64,000 bases of DNA from Devosia indica (GCF_003056405.1 NZ_PYVZ01000004.1:1-64000); one strand, 5' to 3'; positions 44,016-52,998 are shown, counted from the first letter of the stretch. Numbers and translations are program-made. The notes: generated by a model not told the origin, from the letters alone.

Positions 44016-45320
44016 TCATGGCGCGCTGCGGGCGGGGATGATGTCGTCAACGGGCACGGGATGTTCGAAGTCTGTGCCGCGCCGGCGGTGGTGCAAAAGG
44101 TAGAGATAGGCAACGCCTACGCCCAGGCAGCACAGCAGCCCGTTGAGCATGACCGCCGCCGCAACGCCAAGGGTCGAGGCGGCGGCCCCGGTCAGGATCG
44201 GGCCAATGGGGGAGGGAATGAGCAGGTTGATCATGCTGACCAGGCGCCCCCGCATTTCCGGCGGCGCCCAGAGTTGCAGGGAGGTGTTCATGGAGGCCGA
44301 GAATGTCACGGCCGCGGCCCCGACCATGAAGAACAGCAAGCCCGAGAGCACCAGGCTCGAGGAAAAGCTGATGGAAAAGAGCACCAGCCCGAAACTGACC
44401 CCGGCAAGCAGGATGCGCCGCGACGAGGGGGCACCGCGCGTCGTCATGATCGCCGCCGCCATGAAGGAGCCAGTTCCGAGACAGGAGTTGAGAATGCCGA
44501 ATTCCGCTGCGCTGGCGTGAACCAGGTAGGTCGAGATCAACGGTACCATGGTGGTGAAGTTCTGCCCGAACAGGCCGATAAAGGCCGTGGCGATGAGCAG
44601 GAACAAGACTGGTGGCGTCCGCCGGGCAAAGGACAGTCCTTCGCGCACCTGTCCGAGCAGGCGCTGCTTATTGGCAAGGCGGCGGGGCTGCAACTCGCTG
44701 GTGCGCAGCAGGGCCAGGGCCGCCAGCATGGCACAAAAGGTCAGCGCGTTGAGGAAATAGGCCGTGGCGACACCAAAGGCGGCGATGACCACGCCGCCGA
44801 TGGCGGGTCCGATGATCCGCCCCAGGTTCTGTGCCAGTGAACCCATGGCGATGGCATTTGGCAAGTGCGTGGTTGGCACCAGTTCGCTGACAAATGCCTG
44901 GCGTAGCGGAGCATCGAGGGCATTGATGATGCCCAGCGTCATCGCCAGCACGTAAATGTGCCAGATATTGACGGTTCCCGTGGCGCAGAGCAGCCCGAGT
45001 ATTATGGCCTGGGTCGCACCCAGAGCCTGGGTGATCACCATCAGCCGCCGCCTTGGAAATCGGTCCGCCAGCGCTCCGCCAATCAGCGAAAGCAGCATGA
45101 CCGGGAGGAACTGGAGTGAGGTGACGATGGCAAGCGATAGCGGCGAGCCGGTGAGGTCCAGGACGAGCCAGGCCTGTGCCGTCATCTGCATCCAGGTTCC
45201 AGGTACTGAAATGACCGAGCCGGCAAAAAATATGCGGAAATTGCGGACCGTGATGGCCTTGGATACCCGCGGCCGTTTGCGGGCCGTGCGCGGGCCTGGA
45301 GGTGGAGCCATCTGGTTCAT
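44016..45320 (-). CDS. MFS transporter, EntS/MFS_3 type
   Basis: A 434-residue major facilitator with 12 predicted membrane spans. The motif GGALADRFPRRRLMVITQAL marks the cytoplasmic loop 2-3 signature. NALDAPLRQAFVSELVPTTH followed by LPNAIAMGSLAQNLGR is typical of the MFS_3 group (enterobactin exporter-like). It starts 11 bp after the nitrilase-like gene and is probably translated from the same message. It could export toxic intermediates or move substrate. Direction and cargo are not visible in the sequence. Confidence 0.88.
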   Translation of the reverse strand: MNQMAPPPGPRTARKRPRVSKAITVRNFRIFFAGSVISVPGTWMQMTAQAWLVLDLTGSPLSLAIVTSLQFLPVMLLSLIGGALADRFPRRRLMVITQALGATQAIILGLLCATGTVNIWHIYVLAMTLGIINALDAPLRQAFVSELVPTTHLPNAIAMGSLAQNLGRIIGPAIGGVVIAAFGVATAYFLNALTFCAMLAALALLRTSELQPRRLANKQRLLGQVREGLSFARRTPPVLFLLIATAFIGLFGQNFTTMVPLISTYLVHASAAEFGILNSCLGTGSFMAAAIMTTRGAPSSRRILLAGVSFGLVLFSISFSSSLVLSGLLFFMVGAAAVTFSASMNTSLQLWAPPEMRGRLVSMINLLIPSPIGPILTGAAASTLGVAAAVMLNGLLCCLGVGVAYLYLLHHRRRGTDFEHPVPVDDIIPARSAP

Positions 45321-45331
45321 GGCGGCCGACT

Positions 45332-46195
45332 TCAGGCAGGCTCGCGCATGACGTATTCGTCGGGCCGCCGATTGGTAGCAAAGGCCCAGCGTTCGCGGAT
45401 CTTGACCTGGCGGTCGAGATTAAGCTCGGCCAGGATCATCTCGTCGTGGTTGGTTTTTGCACGGGCGAGAATGGAACCGTCCGAGCCGACGACGAAGGAA
45501 CGGCCGATATAGCGCACGCCATTCTCCTTGCCCGCCTTGCCTGCCGCGATCACGGCGGTGCCGGTGAAATAGGCCCCGGCCGAGATTGCCAGTTCGGAGG
45601 CCTTGCGGGCCTGCCCGAGCGTCCCACCAGGCATGACCGGCGTGTTGTACGCCACGGCAATGACCTCGGCCCCGTTGATGGACAGGGAGCGGTAGGATTC
45701 GGGGAACCGCCGGTCATAGCAGATCAGCCCGCCGACCTTGACTGCTCCCAGGTCATGCACGGCAAAGCCGAGATCGCCGGGAAGAAAATAGCGTTTCTCC
45801 AGAATAGTGATCGGCGCATCGGCCTTGGGATCGACCTGGCCGGGAATATGCATCTTGCGGAAGGTGCCGACCCGGCTGCCCTTGTTGTCGATGAAGCTCA
45901 TCGAATTGTAGAGCCCGGCATTGTTCTGCTCGGCAAACGGCAGGACCAGGGCCATGCCAAATTGTGCTGCCCTGGCTGCGATGGCGTCAATGGCAGTCTG
46001 GTTCTCCTCGGGGTTCACGAAGGGCGTAAGGTCCTCGTGCACCTCGGCGGCAAAATAGGGCGTCAGGGCCAGTTCAGGCAGCACGGCCAGCGTGACGCCT
46101 GCAGCGCCTGCCTTTTCGACCAGCGCCAGGATGCGGTCTGCGGTTTCGGTGATTGTGGGGGCGGCAGGCCCCAGCTGCAGTGCGGCAACAAGCAT
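45332..46195 (-). CDS. Nitrilase-superfamily N-carbamoyl hydrolase-like enzyme
   Basis: A 287-residue carbon-nitrogen hydrolase. The catalytic triad is E41 (AVLPELALTPYF), K114 (GTFRKMHIPGQ) and C159 (VGGLICYDRRFPESYR). The C-terminal REHW-type ending, RERWAFATNRRPDEYV, resembles D-carbamoylase and beta-ureidopropionase, which remove a carbamoyl group from N-carbamoyl amino acids. A simple aliphatic amidase remains possible. It lies between the carbamoylsarcosine amidase-like gene (74-bp gap) and the MFS gene. Its presence points to ureido intermediates in the island's pathway. Confidence 0.88.
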   Translation of the reverse strand: MLVAALQLGPAAPTITETADRILALVEKAGAAGVTLAVLPELALTPYFAAEVHEDLTPFVNPEENQTAIDAIAARAAQFGMALVLPFAEQNNAGLYNSMSFIDNKGSRVGTFRKMHIPGQVDPKADAPITILEKRYFLPGDLGFAVHDLGAVKVGGLICYDRRFPESYRSLSINGAEVIAVAYNTPVMPGGTLGQARKASELAISAGAYFTGTAVIAAGKAGKENGVRYIGRSFVVGSDGSILARAKTNHDEMILAELNLDRQVKIRERWAFATNRRPDEYVMREPA

Positions 46196-46269
46196 GACGG
46201 TTTCTCGCGGTATGAGGGATGGGTCCGCACGACATGCGGACCGCGGTGGCCAACCCTGGGAGGCGGCCG

Positions 46270-46956
46270 TCAGGCGGCCTTGGCGGCCTGTGAGTTCTGG
46301 CCAATAATGTCCAGTGCCTGATCGGTGCTGATCACGTCACAGATCTTGAAGGCCATGTCGAACAGCGCTGCGGCGTGAGAGAGTTCGATACGATCGAAAC
46401 AGCCTTCTTCGACCACGCTCATCTTGTAGCCATGGGCGCGGCCATCGACGCAGGTGGCCCGCACGCAACCAGACGTGCTGTTTCCCACCACCAGCAAACC
46501 ATCAAGCCCCAGAGAGCTCAGGATCAGCGGCAGATTGGTAAAGGCAAAGCAGCTCGGTGTCTGTTTTTCGACCAGGATGTCGCCATCCATCATCGCGACT
46601 TCGATCGGCACTTCGGATTTGGCGTTTTCCGAGCTGAAATTGTTGCCCGGCTCGGACATGGCCAGGCCGGTATAGGGGTGAAAAATATGCTTGGAATAGA
46701 TGACCGGCATGCCGGCGGCGCGGGCGGCCTTGAGCAACTGCTGCTGGAATGGCACGGCTTTCCAGGCATGTGGCCCGCAGGCGCCGGAAAACTCGTCGAG
46801 CTGCTCCCAGATGGGCTTGTCATGACCCATTGCAGTATTCTGCATATCGATGACCAGCAGCCCCACCTTGCTGCCGGGGCCGGTGGGCTTGCGCGGTTTG
46901 CGCGCGGCCATCACCTTCTTGTCGTCTTCGGTCAGAAACGCGTCCCAAACAGCCAT
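46270..46956 (-). CDS. Isochorismatase-fold amidohydrolase, N-carbamoylsarcosine amidase-like
   Basis: A 228-residue isochorismatase-superfamily hydrolase with the full triad: Asp in GLLVIDMQNTAMG, Lys in DGDILVEKQTPSCF and Cys in VGNSTSGCVRATCVDGRAHG. The TSGCVRAT motif with the downstream VVEEGCFDR is as in N-carbamoylsarcosine amidohydrolase. ATG 46956 is preferred over 46971 because GAGG is better placed for it. It is the first gene of a leftward unit with the nitrilase, MFS and probably LysR genes. The likely chemistry is hydrolysis of an N-carbamoyl or similar amide bond. Confidence 0.88.
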   Translation of the reverse strand: MAVWDAFLTEDDKKVMAARKPRKPTGPGSKVGLLVIDMQNTAMGHDKPIWEQLDEFSGACGPHAWKAVPFQQQLLKAARAAGMPVIYSKHIFHPYTGLAMSEPGNNFSSENAKSEVPIEVAMMDGDILVEKQTPSCFAFTNLPLILSSLGLDGLLVVGNSTSGCVRATCVDGRAHGYKMSVVEEGCFDRIELSHAAALFDMAFKICDVISTDQALDIIGQNSQAAKAA

Positions 46957-47045
46957 GGCGGTCAACCTCATCCTTGGAGCTTCGATACCGAAACGCTAAG
47001 GGATTGCGGCTGTGTGCCGCCAATGGGGAATTCTCCCGGAGCCGA

Positions 47046-47058
47046 TGAGAAATGCTCA
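47046..47058. promoter_or_regulatory. Island operator site 4 (T-N11-A palindrome)
   Basis: TGAGAAATGCTCA, preceded by GCCGA as in site 2 (GGCCGA), lies between the divergent isochorismatase-type gene (46956, minus) and MFS gene (47219, plus). Confidence 0.65.
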
Positions 47059-47218
47059 CGCGGCGGTCCTGCCGGGTTCCACAAAAGGGCATGAGGATTT
47101 CTTGGCGGCGACCGAGGGAAACTAATTTGACCCTCCCGGGGTACGCGTGGATGTTGGGTGCAACACCACGGCAAATGCGTGCCCTTTTGCGGCGCACCGC
47201 CCAAACGGAATACTATCA

Positions 47219-48631
47219 ATGTCTCAATCAGCCGCCGCGCCTCTGGGCGAACGGCGACGCATTGTCGTCGCCTTCATCGTTGCCTTTGCTTTTCTGATGC
47301 AGGGCATGGACACCACGCTGCTCACCATTGCCATACCCACCATCGCCGAGGCACTGGCTGTCGATCCGCTGCTCCTGCATCTGGCCATCACCGGTTATCT
47401 GGTCAGCCTGGCCGTGTTCATGCCGGTGAGCGGTTGGTTTGCAGACAAATTCGGCGCTCGCCGGGTTTTCTGTGCGGCGCTGGTCGTTTTTACCCTTGGC
47501 TCCCTGCTGGCGGCCATGGCCCCTAACTTGAGCCTTTTGGTTGCCGCACGCGTCGTGCAGGGCTTCGGCGGGGCATTGATGACCCCCGTGGGGCGGCTTC
47601 TGGTGCTCAAGGCGTTCGGGCCCGGACGCACGCTGGACGCCATGACCTACCTGACACTGCCTGTTCTGATCGGCCCTTTGCTAGGGCCCCTCCTGGGCGC
47701 CACCATCATTTCCTTTGCCTCCTGGCGGATGCTGTTCCTGGTCAGCATGCCGCTCTGCCTGCTCACCATCGTCCTGACCCTTCGTTTCATACCGGCCCTG
47801 CCGGTGGCCGGAGCCAAGCGCTTCGACTTGCCCGGTTTCCTGATGGTGGCAGCCTCGCTTGTGCTGTTCCAGCTCGGGGTGGAACATCTGGCCCATCCGG
47901 TTACTGGCCTGGTCGGCACGCTTGGCATATTTACCGGCGCAGTGCTGATTTTTGTGGCCTATATGGCACTTGCACGAGGCCGTGCGCATGCTGCGCTCGA
48001 TCTTTCGCTGTTTGCCAATCAGCGCTTTTCGGTTGGGGTCATTGCCGGTGGCATCGGTCGCGTGGGGCTCAATTCCTCGGCCTTCCTGCTGCCCCTGACA
48101 CTGCAGATCGGCTATGGAATGACCCCGATCATGGCGGCCCTCATCACCTCGATTTCCGCTGTCGGCGCGTTTCTGGCCAAGCCGCTCCTCAGGCGAGCTA
48201 TTGCCATGATCGGATATGGCGGCCTGTTGATGACCGTGACCGTTCTTGGCTCGGGACTCATGGTCAGTTTCTTTGCCATGGATGCACAATCGGGCCTGGT
48301 TCTGACAGTGGCAGCCGTCCTCGCGCTGGGCGCCATTCGCACCATGCACTTCAACGCGGTCAACTCCCTGACCTATTCGGATGTGCCCGACGACAAGCTC
48401 AGCAGTAGCGTGGCATCTGCCGGGGTTTTCCAGCAACTGGCCATGGGGCTTGGCATTTCCTTTGGCGCCACTGTGCTGTCGTTCCTGGTCGCCGATGGTC
48501 ACCTGCCGCAGATTGCCGACTTCCAGCATGCTTTTCTTTTCATGGGTTTGATCCCACTGCTGTCCTTGCCGATCCTGTTGACACTGGTCACTGCCAACCG
48601 CAAGCCGAAGGAGGCGGGTCAGACTGTCTGA
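47219..48631 (+). CDS. MFS transporter, DHA2 (14-TM) type
   Basis: A 470-residue proton-coupled antiporter-like protein with about 14 hydrophobic segments. The opening span contains MQGMDTTLLTIAIPTIAEAL, and GYLVSLAVFMPVSGWFADKF carries the DHA2 signature with the Asp of loop 2-3. VVQGFGGALMTPVGRLLVLK is also conserved. Upstream in-frame codons exist, but the ATG at 47219 gives the standard N-terminus. It is divergent from the leftward isochorismatase unit and shares operator site 4. Its 3' end overlaps that of the EamA gene by 13 bp. Confidence 0.9.
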   Translation: MSQSAAAPLGERRRIVVAFIVAFAFLMQGMDTTLLTIAIPTIAEALAVDPLLLHLAITGYLVSLAVFMPVSGWFADKFGARRVFCAALVVFTLGSLLAAMAPNLSLLVAARVVQGFGGALMTPVGRLLVLKAFGPGRTLDAMTYLTLPVLIGPLLGPLLGATIISFASWRMLFLVSMPLCLLTIVLTLRFIPALPVAGAKRFDLPGFLMVAASLVLFQLGVEHLAHPVTGLVGTLGIFTGAVLIFVAYMALARGRAHAALDLSLFANQRFSVGVIAGGIGRVGLNSSAFLLPLTLQIGYGMTPIMAALITSISAVGAFLAKPLLRRAIAMIGYGGLLMTVTVLGSGLMVSFFAMDAQSGLVLTVAAVLALGAIRTMHFNAVNSLTYSDVPDDKLSSSVASAGVFQQLAMGLGISFGATVLSFLVADGHLPQIADFQHAFLFMGLIPLLSLPILLTLVTANRKPKEAGQTV

Positions 48632-49596
48632 CTGCTGCGGGTGTCGGGCCGCACGAAGCGCTTTATTAGTCTGCCATCAATTACCAGCAGTCCTGCCATG
48701 ACCACGACGATACCAACCAGATGCAGCGGATGCACCACCTCGCCCAGCAGCGTGGTGCCCAGCAGCGTAGCGACGATGGGCCCGATATAGGCATTGACCG
48801 AAAAGTTGGTCACCCCGACCCGGGGAATCATCCAGTACATGACCTGAAAGGTGAAGGCGGTGGGAAAGAGGCCCAACGCCAGCCAGGCCCACCAGGTCTG
48901 CGAGAGCTCGATTTGCGGCATTCCTTCGATGAGCACCGCCGGCGGCAGCGTTGCGAGCAGCGCGCCGGTCATCGCATAGGCAGCGACCACCTGTGGCGCT
49001 ATGCGGGCGAAGCCCCGTGTGATGTTGAATGCAACTGCAAAGACGAAGGTGCTGAGCAGACACAGCACCACGCCCAGTGCCTGTCCGCCCATGCCACCGG
49101 CAAAGCTGGGCAGGGCGAGGATTGAGGCACCGGAGAAGCCGATTACGGCTCCGATCGCCTTGGTGCGATTGGCGCGTTCACCACCCGGCCAGAAATGGGA
49201 AACGGCTAGGGTCATGATCGGCAGCAGGAGGTTGATCATTGCGACCAGACCTGTGGAGATGTGGTCCTGGATGATGGGCATCATCACGAATGAAAAGGCA
49301 TAGCTCATCACACCCAACCCGAGCAGCTGAGCGACCAGCAGCGGTTCGGTCGGGACCCTGATCCGGCTTACCAGCACGATAAACCAGCTTACGGCCGCCG
49401 CGATGAAGGCGCGGCCTGCGGCCATGGTTAACGGCTCCAGTTCGCGCCCTGCGATTTCGATCAGCAGGAACGAGCTGCCAAAGATGACGCCGACAAGAAC
49501 GATGATTGCCCAGTATCTTATCGGCACGTCCCGTACTCCGCTCACGACTGCGGAAAAACGGTACAGGGCCTCAAGGCTCGCGCCTAACCAAGACAT
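48619..49596 (-). CDS. EamA/DMT-family transporter
   Basis: A 325-residue permease with about ten hydrophobic spans in two EamA repeats, for example IRYWAIIVLVGVIFGSSFLL near the start and FTFQVMYWMIPRVGVTNFSV in the second half. The ATG at 49596 is a moderate choice. No strong ribosome-binding site is seen, and the longer open frame upstream overlaps the deacetylase gene. The gene is 52 bp downstream of that unit and may be its last member. EamA proteins export metabolites or amino acids. Confidence 0.85.
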   Translation of the reverse strand: MSWLGASLEALYRFSAVVSGVRDVPIRYWAIIVLVGVIFGSSFLLIEIAGRELEPLTMAAGRAFIAAAVSWFIVLVSRIRVPTEPLLVAQLLGLGVMSYAFSFVMMPIIQDHISTGLVAMINLLLPIMTLAVSHFWPGGERANRTKAIGAVIGFSGASILALPSFAGGMGGQALGVVLCLLSTFVFAVAFNITRGFARIAPQVVAAYAMTGALLATLPPAVLIEGMPQIELSQTWWAWLALGLFPTAFTFQVMYWMIPRVGVTNFSVNAYIGPIVATLLGTTLLGEVVHPLHLVGIVVVMAGLLVIDGRLIKRFVRPDTRSSQTV

Positions 49597-49648
49597 CTGC
49601 GCCCGGCCGTGAGCAAATCTCAGCCGGGCTGTGGTGGGGTGCGATGGG

Positions 49649-50536
49649 CTAGTTCTGGGCGCGCCAGGCGTCGATGATCTCGGATGCGGTGGCGAACCAG
49701 ACCTGGCCGCTGGCCCGTGCCGTCTCGAGGAATTGCCGGATGTATTTTGCGCGCAGTGGCTGGCCGGAGACATGCGCCTGCAGCCCAAGGGTCATGACCA
49801 TGCCGGAGCGTTGGCCGTCCTGGATCAACGTTTCCAGGTGATCGGTAAGGGCCGTCTCATATTCCCAGGGCGTATGGCTCTGGGCCTGAATGACCGCGGC
49901 GTCGGCGGTGTCGGGGCTGTAGGGCAGGGCGCTGAGCTGACCCTGCGGCACGTGAAAGGCATAGGGCTGATCGTCATTGCCCCAGTCGAGCGTGTAGTCG
50001 TAGCCCAGCTCTGCCAGGAGGGTTGTGGTATGGCTGGACTGGCTGCCGCCGGGGCCAAGCCAGCCGCGAGGTGACTGTCCAGTCGCCTGCTTGATCGCCG
50101 CTGCCGAGGCAGCGAGATAGGCCCGTTCATCCGCGACCTCCAGGGCCGAATTGACGACCTGGTTGACCCTTGCGCCATGGCCGACAAATTCCCAGTTTCT
50201 GGCCAAGGCGTCCTCGACCAGGGCCGGGGCGCGCTCGAGCAACACGTCGCTGATTGGCAAGGTCGCCTTGATTCCGAACGCGTCCAGAATGCGCATAAGC
50301 CTGAAGACGCCGACCCTTGCGCCATAGTCCCTATAGGTGAACCCGACCAGATTGAGCGGGCTGGTGACCAGATCGCCATAGTCGGCCGTGATGACCACAG
50401 CGATGGCCACGGCCGCCCCATTCGGCCAGACCAGGCGCGGTCGGTCAGGCAGGGGCGAAAAGCTGTAAAGGCCGTGGTCCATGCGCGTCACTGGATCGAC
50501 GGCGACGCTGTTGTAGGTTGGAGCGAGCTCGGTCAT
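49649..50536 (-). CDS. Polysaccharide deacetylase-fold protein 1, PuuE/allantoinase-like
   Basis: A 295-residue NodB-fold protein. VAIAVVITADYGDL holds the metal-site Asp region, followed by YRDYGARVGVFRLMRILDAF, WEFVGHGARVNQ and GWLGPGGSQSSHTT. This arrangement resembles the PuuE group, whose members open the hydantoin ring of allantoin rather than deacetylating sugars. ATG 50536 comes seven bases after the stop of its paralogue. Two such genes in tandem suggest a pair with different substrate preferences or a heteromer. Confidence 0.82.
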   Translation of the reverse strand: MTELAPTYNSVAVDPVTRMDHGLYSFSPLPDRPRLVWPNGAAVAIAVVITADYGDLVTSPLNLVGFTYRDYGARVGVFRLMRILDAFGIKATLPISDVLLERAPALVEDALARNWEFVGHGARVNQVVNSALEVADERAYLAASAAAIKQATGQSPRGWLGPGGSQSSHTTTLLAELGYDYTLDWGNDDQPYAFHVPQGQLSALPYSPDTADAAVIQAQSHTPWEYETALTDHLETLIQDGQRSGMVMTLGLQAHVSGQPLRAKYIRQFLETARASGQVWFATASEIIDAWRAQN

Positions 50537-50543
50537 GGCGGCC

Positions 50544-51449
50544 TCACGCGGCGTCGGTGGCGGCCCCGGCAAGCCGGCGGCCGAAATGATTGGCATAGTA
50601 CCAGTCGGCAATCTCACCGGCCGTGGCCTGCCAGACGCCGCTGTGACCCAGGATATATTCGAGCGCCTGCCGCAGATATTTGATGCGGGAGGGTGCCGTC
50701 ACGGCAAAAGGATGGAGGCAGATGGCCATGACCTTGGGCGCCGTGGCGCCTTCCTCATAGAGCATATCGAACTGGTCCATGATCAACCGGCCGAAGGCCT
50801 GGGCGGTCTGCGCCTGCCCGCCCAGCGCTACGCCAGAATTGACCTCGAAGCTATAGGGCAGGGAGATCAGTCTGCCCCTGGCAACCCTGACCTCGGTGGG
50901 CTCGTCGTCATGGAACAGGTCGGCCCAGTATTTTACGCCTGCTTCGGCCAAAAGGTCCGGGGTGCGCAGGGTCGTGGTCAGGGCAGGCCCGAGCCAGCCA
51001 CTGATCGTCTTGCCGGTGGCGCGCCGAACGATGTCGATCACGGTTTCGATCAGTTCGCGCTCCATCGGCTCATCCATCCCAAAGGCGAAGCGGGTATTGT
51101 AGAGGCCGTGTGACTGATAGTCCCAATCCCGTCGGACCATTTCCTCGGCAATGCGCGGAAAATGCTCGAACACCGCTGCATTCATCGAGGCTGTGGCGCG
51201 AATGCCCAGATCGTCGAAAAGCTCGAACAGCCGCCACAATGCAACTCGATTGCCATAGTCGCGCGGCTGGAAGCCCGCCACATTGGGGAGCGGTCCTGGA
51301 TAGGGCGCGCGCTGCGGGTTCGGGGGCGGCAGCCATTCAAGATATTCAACATTGGGCACCACGAAGACCGCGATGCGCGCATTCCCCGGAAGCGACAGCG
51401 GCGGGCGCCTGGTGATTGGCGAATAGGCGTATCTGTCGAGATCGGTCAC
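50544..51449 (-). CDS. Polysaccharide deacetylase-fold protein 2, PuuE/allantoinase-like
   Basis: A 301-residue paralogue: ARIAVFVVPNVEYLEWLPPP, GFQPRDYGNRVALWRLFELF, WDYQSHGLYNTRFAFG and ISGWLGPALTTTLRTPDLL. The first motif has Asn-Val-Glu where classical NodB enzymes have the metal-binding Asp pair, as in PuuE-type allantoinases, which are metal-poor. It sits between the amidase gene (11-bp gap) and the second deacetylase-fold gene. A ring-opening role on a cyclic ureide is an inference from family and context. Confidence 0.82.
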   Translation of the reverse strand: MTDLDRYAYSPITRRPPLSLPGNARIAVFVVPNVEYLEWLPPPNPQRAPYPGPLPNVAGFQPRDYGNRVALWRLFELFDDLGIRATASMNAAVFEHFPRIAEEMVRRDWDYQSHGLYNTRFAFGMDEPMERELIETVIDIVRRATGKTISGWLGPALTTTLRTPDLLAEAGVKYWADLFHDDEPTEVRVARGRLISLPYSFEVNSGVALGGQAQTAQAFGRLIMDQFDMLYEEGATAPKVMAICLHPFAVTAPSRIKYLRQALEYILGHSGVWQATAGEIADWYYANHFGRRLAGAATDAA

Positions 51450-51460
51450 GAATTGTCCTC

Positions 51461-52768
51461 TCAGGCAGGCAGTTCGAGGCGGCCAAGCACGCGCTCTGCG
51501 GCGATGGCGGCCTGAATGACAGTGCGGTCAGTGCCAGGTGCGCCGACAAGTTGCAGGCCAAGCGGAAGTCCATTCTCGGCAAGCCCGCAGGGAATGGTTG
51601 CTGCCGGAAAGCCGAGCAGGCTCCAGGGGGATAGCAGAGAAGCGTTGCCGGTCGATTCCAACCCCTCCGGCGCTGGCGCCGGGGTCGTCGGCATGGCCAG
51701 CACGGGGTGTGCGTCGAAGAGCGGCAGCATGGCATCACGCAGCATGCGCCGCGCCCGCAAGGCCTGCAGATAATATCCAGCCGGAACCAAAGCGAAGGCT
51801 TGCACCAGCAGTTTATGCCGCCCCGACATCCGTTCGCCGGCGCTGGCCAGGCGGGGAGCGTGGTAGGCAGCCATCTCCGTGCTCATGATGAGGTGATGGA
51901 TCGCATGATGCGCGCTGAACAATTCGGGCAGAGCCACGGTGTCGACCTGCATACCTGCCGCGCAGAGGCGTGCCAAAGCGGCGTCGACGACGGCCACGGT
52001 GTCCGTTTCGGATGTTTCAAAGAAGAAATCCCGCAACACACCAATGCGCCACGCGTCTTGTTGCTTGGCTTCCAGGCCAGGGTTTTGTGCAATGGCGCCG
52101 AAGATCAGGTCGAGGTCCTCGGCCGAGCGGGCTATCAGTCCGGGATGGTCCAGGCTCCAGGAAACCGGCAGCAGCCCGTCGCGGGAGAGGGCGCCGTAGC
52201 TGGGCTTGAAGCCGGCAACGCCATTGTAGGAGGCGGGACGAAGGTTGGAGCCCCCGGTCTGGGTGCCGATGGTCGCCGGCACCATACGCGCCCCAACGGC
52301 GACACCTGACCCCGAGCTTGACCCGCCCCCGGTATGGGCGGGGTTCCAGGGGTTGCGGGATCCGGGTGGAACGCCCATACCGGCAAATTCCACGGTTTCG
52401 CACTTGCCCAGGATAATGGCGCCGGCCGAGCGCAGCGCCGCGACCACACCCGAATCTGCATAGGTGGCGTTCGGATCCATGGTCTTAGAATTGGCCAGCG
52501 TCGGCATGCCCTGGGCGTGAAACACGTCCTTGATACCCACGGGCACGCCATGCAGTGGACCCCTCAGAGCGCCGGATCGTGCTTCCTCGGTCATGACCCT
52601 GGCCTCCGCCAAGGCGCCGTCCCGGTCAATATGTGCCCAGGCCCGCCATAGCGGTTCACGCGCCTCTATGCGCTCAAGGTAGCTTGACACGGCCTCAACC
52701 GGATCAACCAGACCAGACGCGATGTTGCCAGCCAGCTCGGTTGCCGTCATGTCCAGTATGCCAGTCAT
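51461..52768 (-). CDS. Amidase-signature family hydrolase, AtzE-like
   Basis: A 435-residue amidase. The catalytic Lys is in GVPVGIKDVFHAQGMPTLAN and the serines are in HTGGGSSSGSGVAVGARMVP and TIGTQTGGSNLRPASYNG. It has the usual MTATELAGNIASGLVDPVEA type N-terminus. The gene overlaps by ATGA with the small upstream gene, which resembles AtzG. In the cyanuric acid pathway AtzE needs AtzG, and together they deaminate an acyl-urea. A similar obligate pair here is a reasonable inference, with an unknown acyl-urea or amide as substrate. Confidence 0.9.
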   Translation of the reverse strand: MTGILDMTATELAGNIASGLVDPVEAVSSYLERIEAREPLWRAWAHIDRDGALAEARVMTEEARSGALRGPLHGVPVGIKDVFHAQGMPTLANSKTMDPNATYADSGVVAALRSAGAIILGKCETVEFAGMGVPPGSRNPWNPAHTGGGSSSGSGVAVGARMVPATIGTQTGGSNLRPASYNGVAGFKPSYGALSRDGLLPVSWSLDHPGLIARSAEDLDLIFGAIAQNPGLEAKQQDAWRIGVLRDFFFETSETDTVAVVDAALARLCAAGMQVDTVALPELFSAHHAIHHLIMSTEMAAYHAPRLASAGERMSGRHKLLVQAFALVPAGYYLQALRARRMLRDAMLPLFDAHPVLAMPTTPAPAPEGLESTGNASLLSPWSLLGFPAATIPCGLAENGLPLGLQLVGAPGTDRTVIQAAIAAERVLGRLELPA

Positions 52769-52998
52769 CTCGGTTCTTGCCCGGCGGTGGCAATATCCTC
52801 GCCAAACAGCGGTTCGATATCGTCGGGGATGTCCAAGGCGCTGACGATGGCCATGGCGTTGGCAATGCCATCCAGAATGGGACCAAGTTCAAGCGCTTGC
52901 GGGCCGTCCCAGGCCAGCTCTGCACAGGACATTAGGTAATTCCTGGCGTGATCCACACTGACAGGCGGCTTGAGGCGCACGATGGTCTCCCGAGGCAA
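52765..52998 (-). CDS. Small AtzG/DUF4089-like amidase partner
   Basis: A 77-residue protein. The C-terminal half (ILDGIANAMAIVSALDIPDD followed by IEP) resembles the ending of AtzG/DUF4089 subunits, which have a similar hydrophobic helix and PDDIEP-like motif. Its stop overlaps the amidase start, consistent with a stoichiometric complex. The frame begins with TTG at 52998 and lacks an obvious Shine-Dalgarno, so the start is uncertain. It is the first gene of the leftward unit that includes the amidase, both deacetylase-fold genes and possibly EamA. Operator site 5 lies 47 bp upstream. Confidence 0.65.
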   Translation of the reverse strand: MPRETIVRLKPPVSVDHARNYLMSCAELAWDGPQALELGPILDGIANAMAIVSALDIPDDIEPLFGEDIATAGQEPR

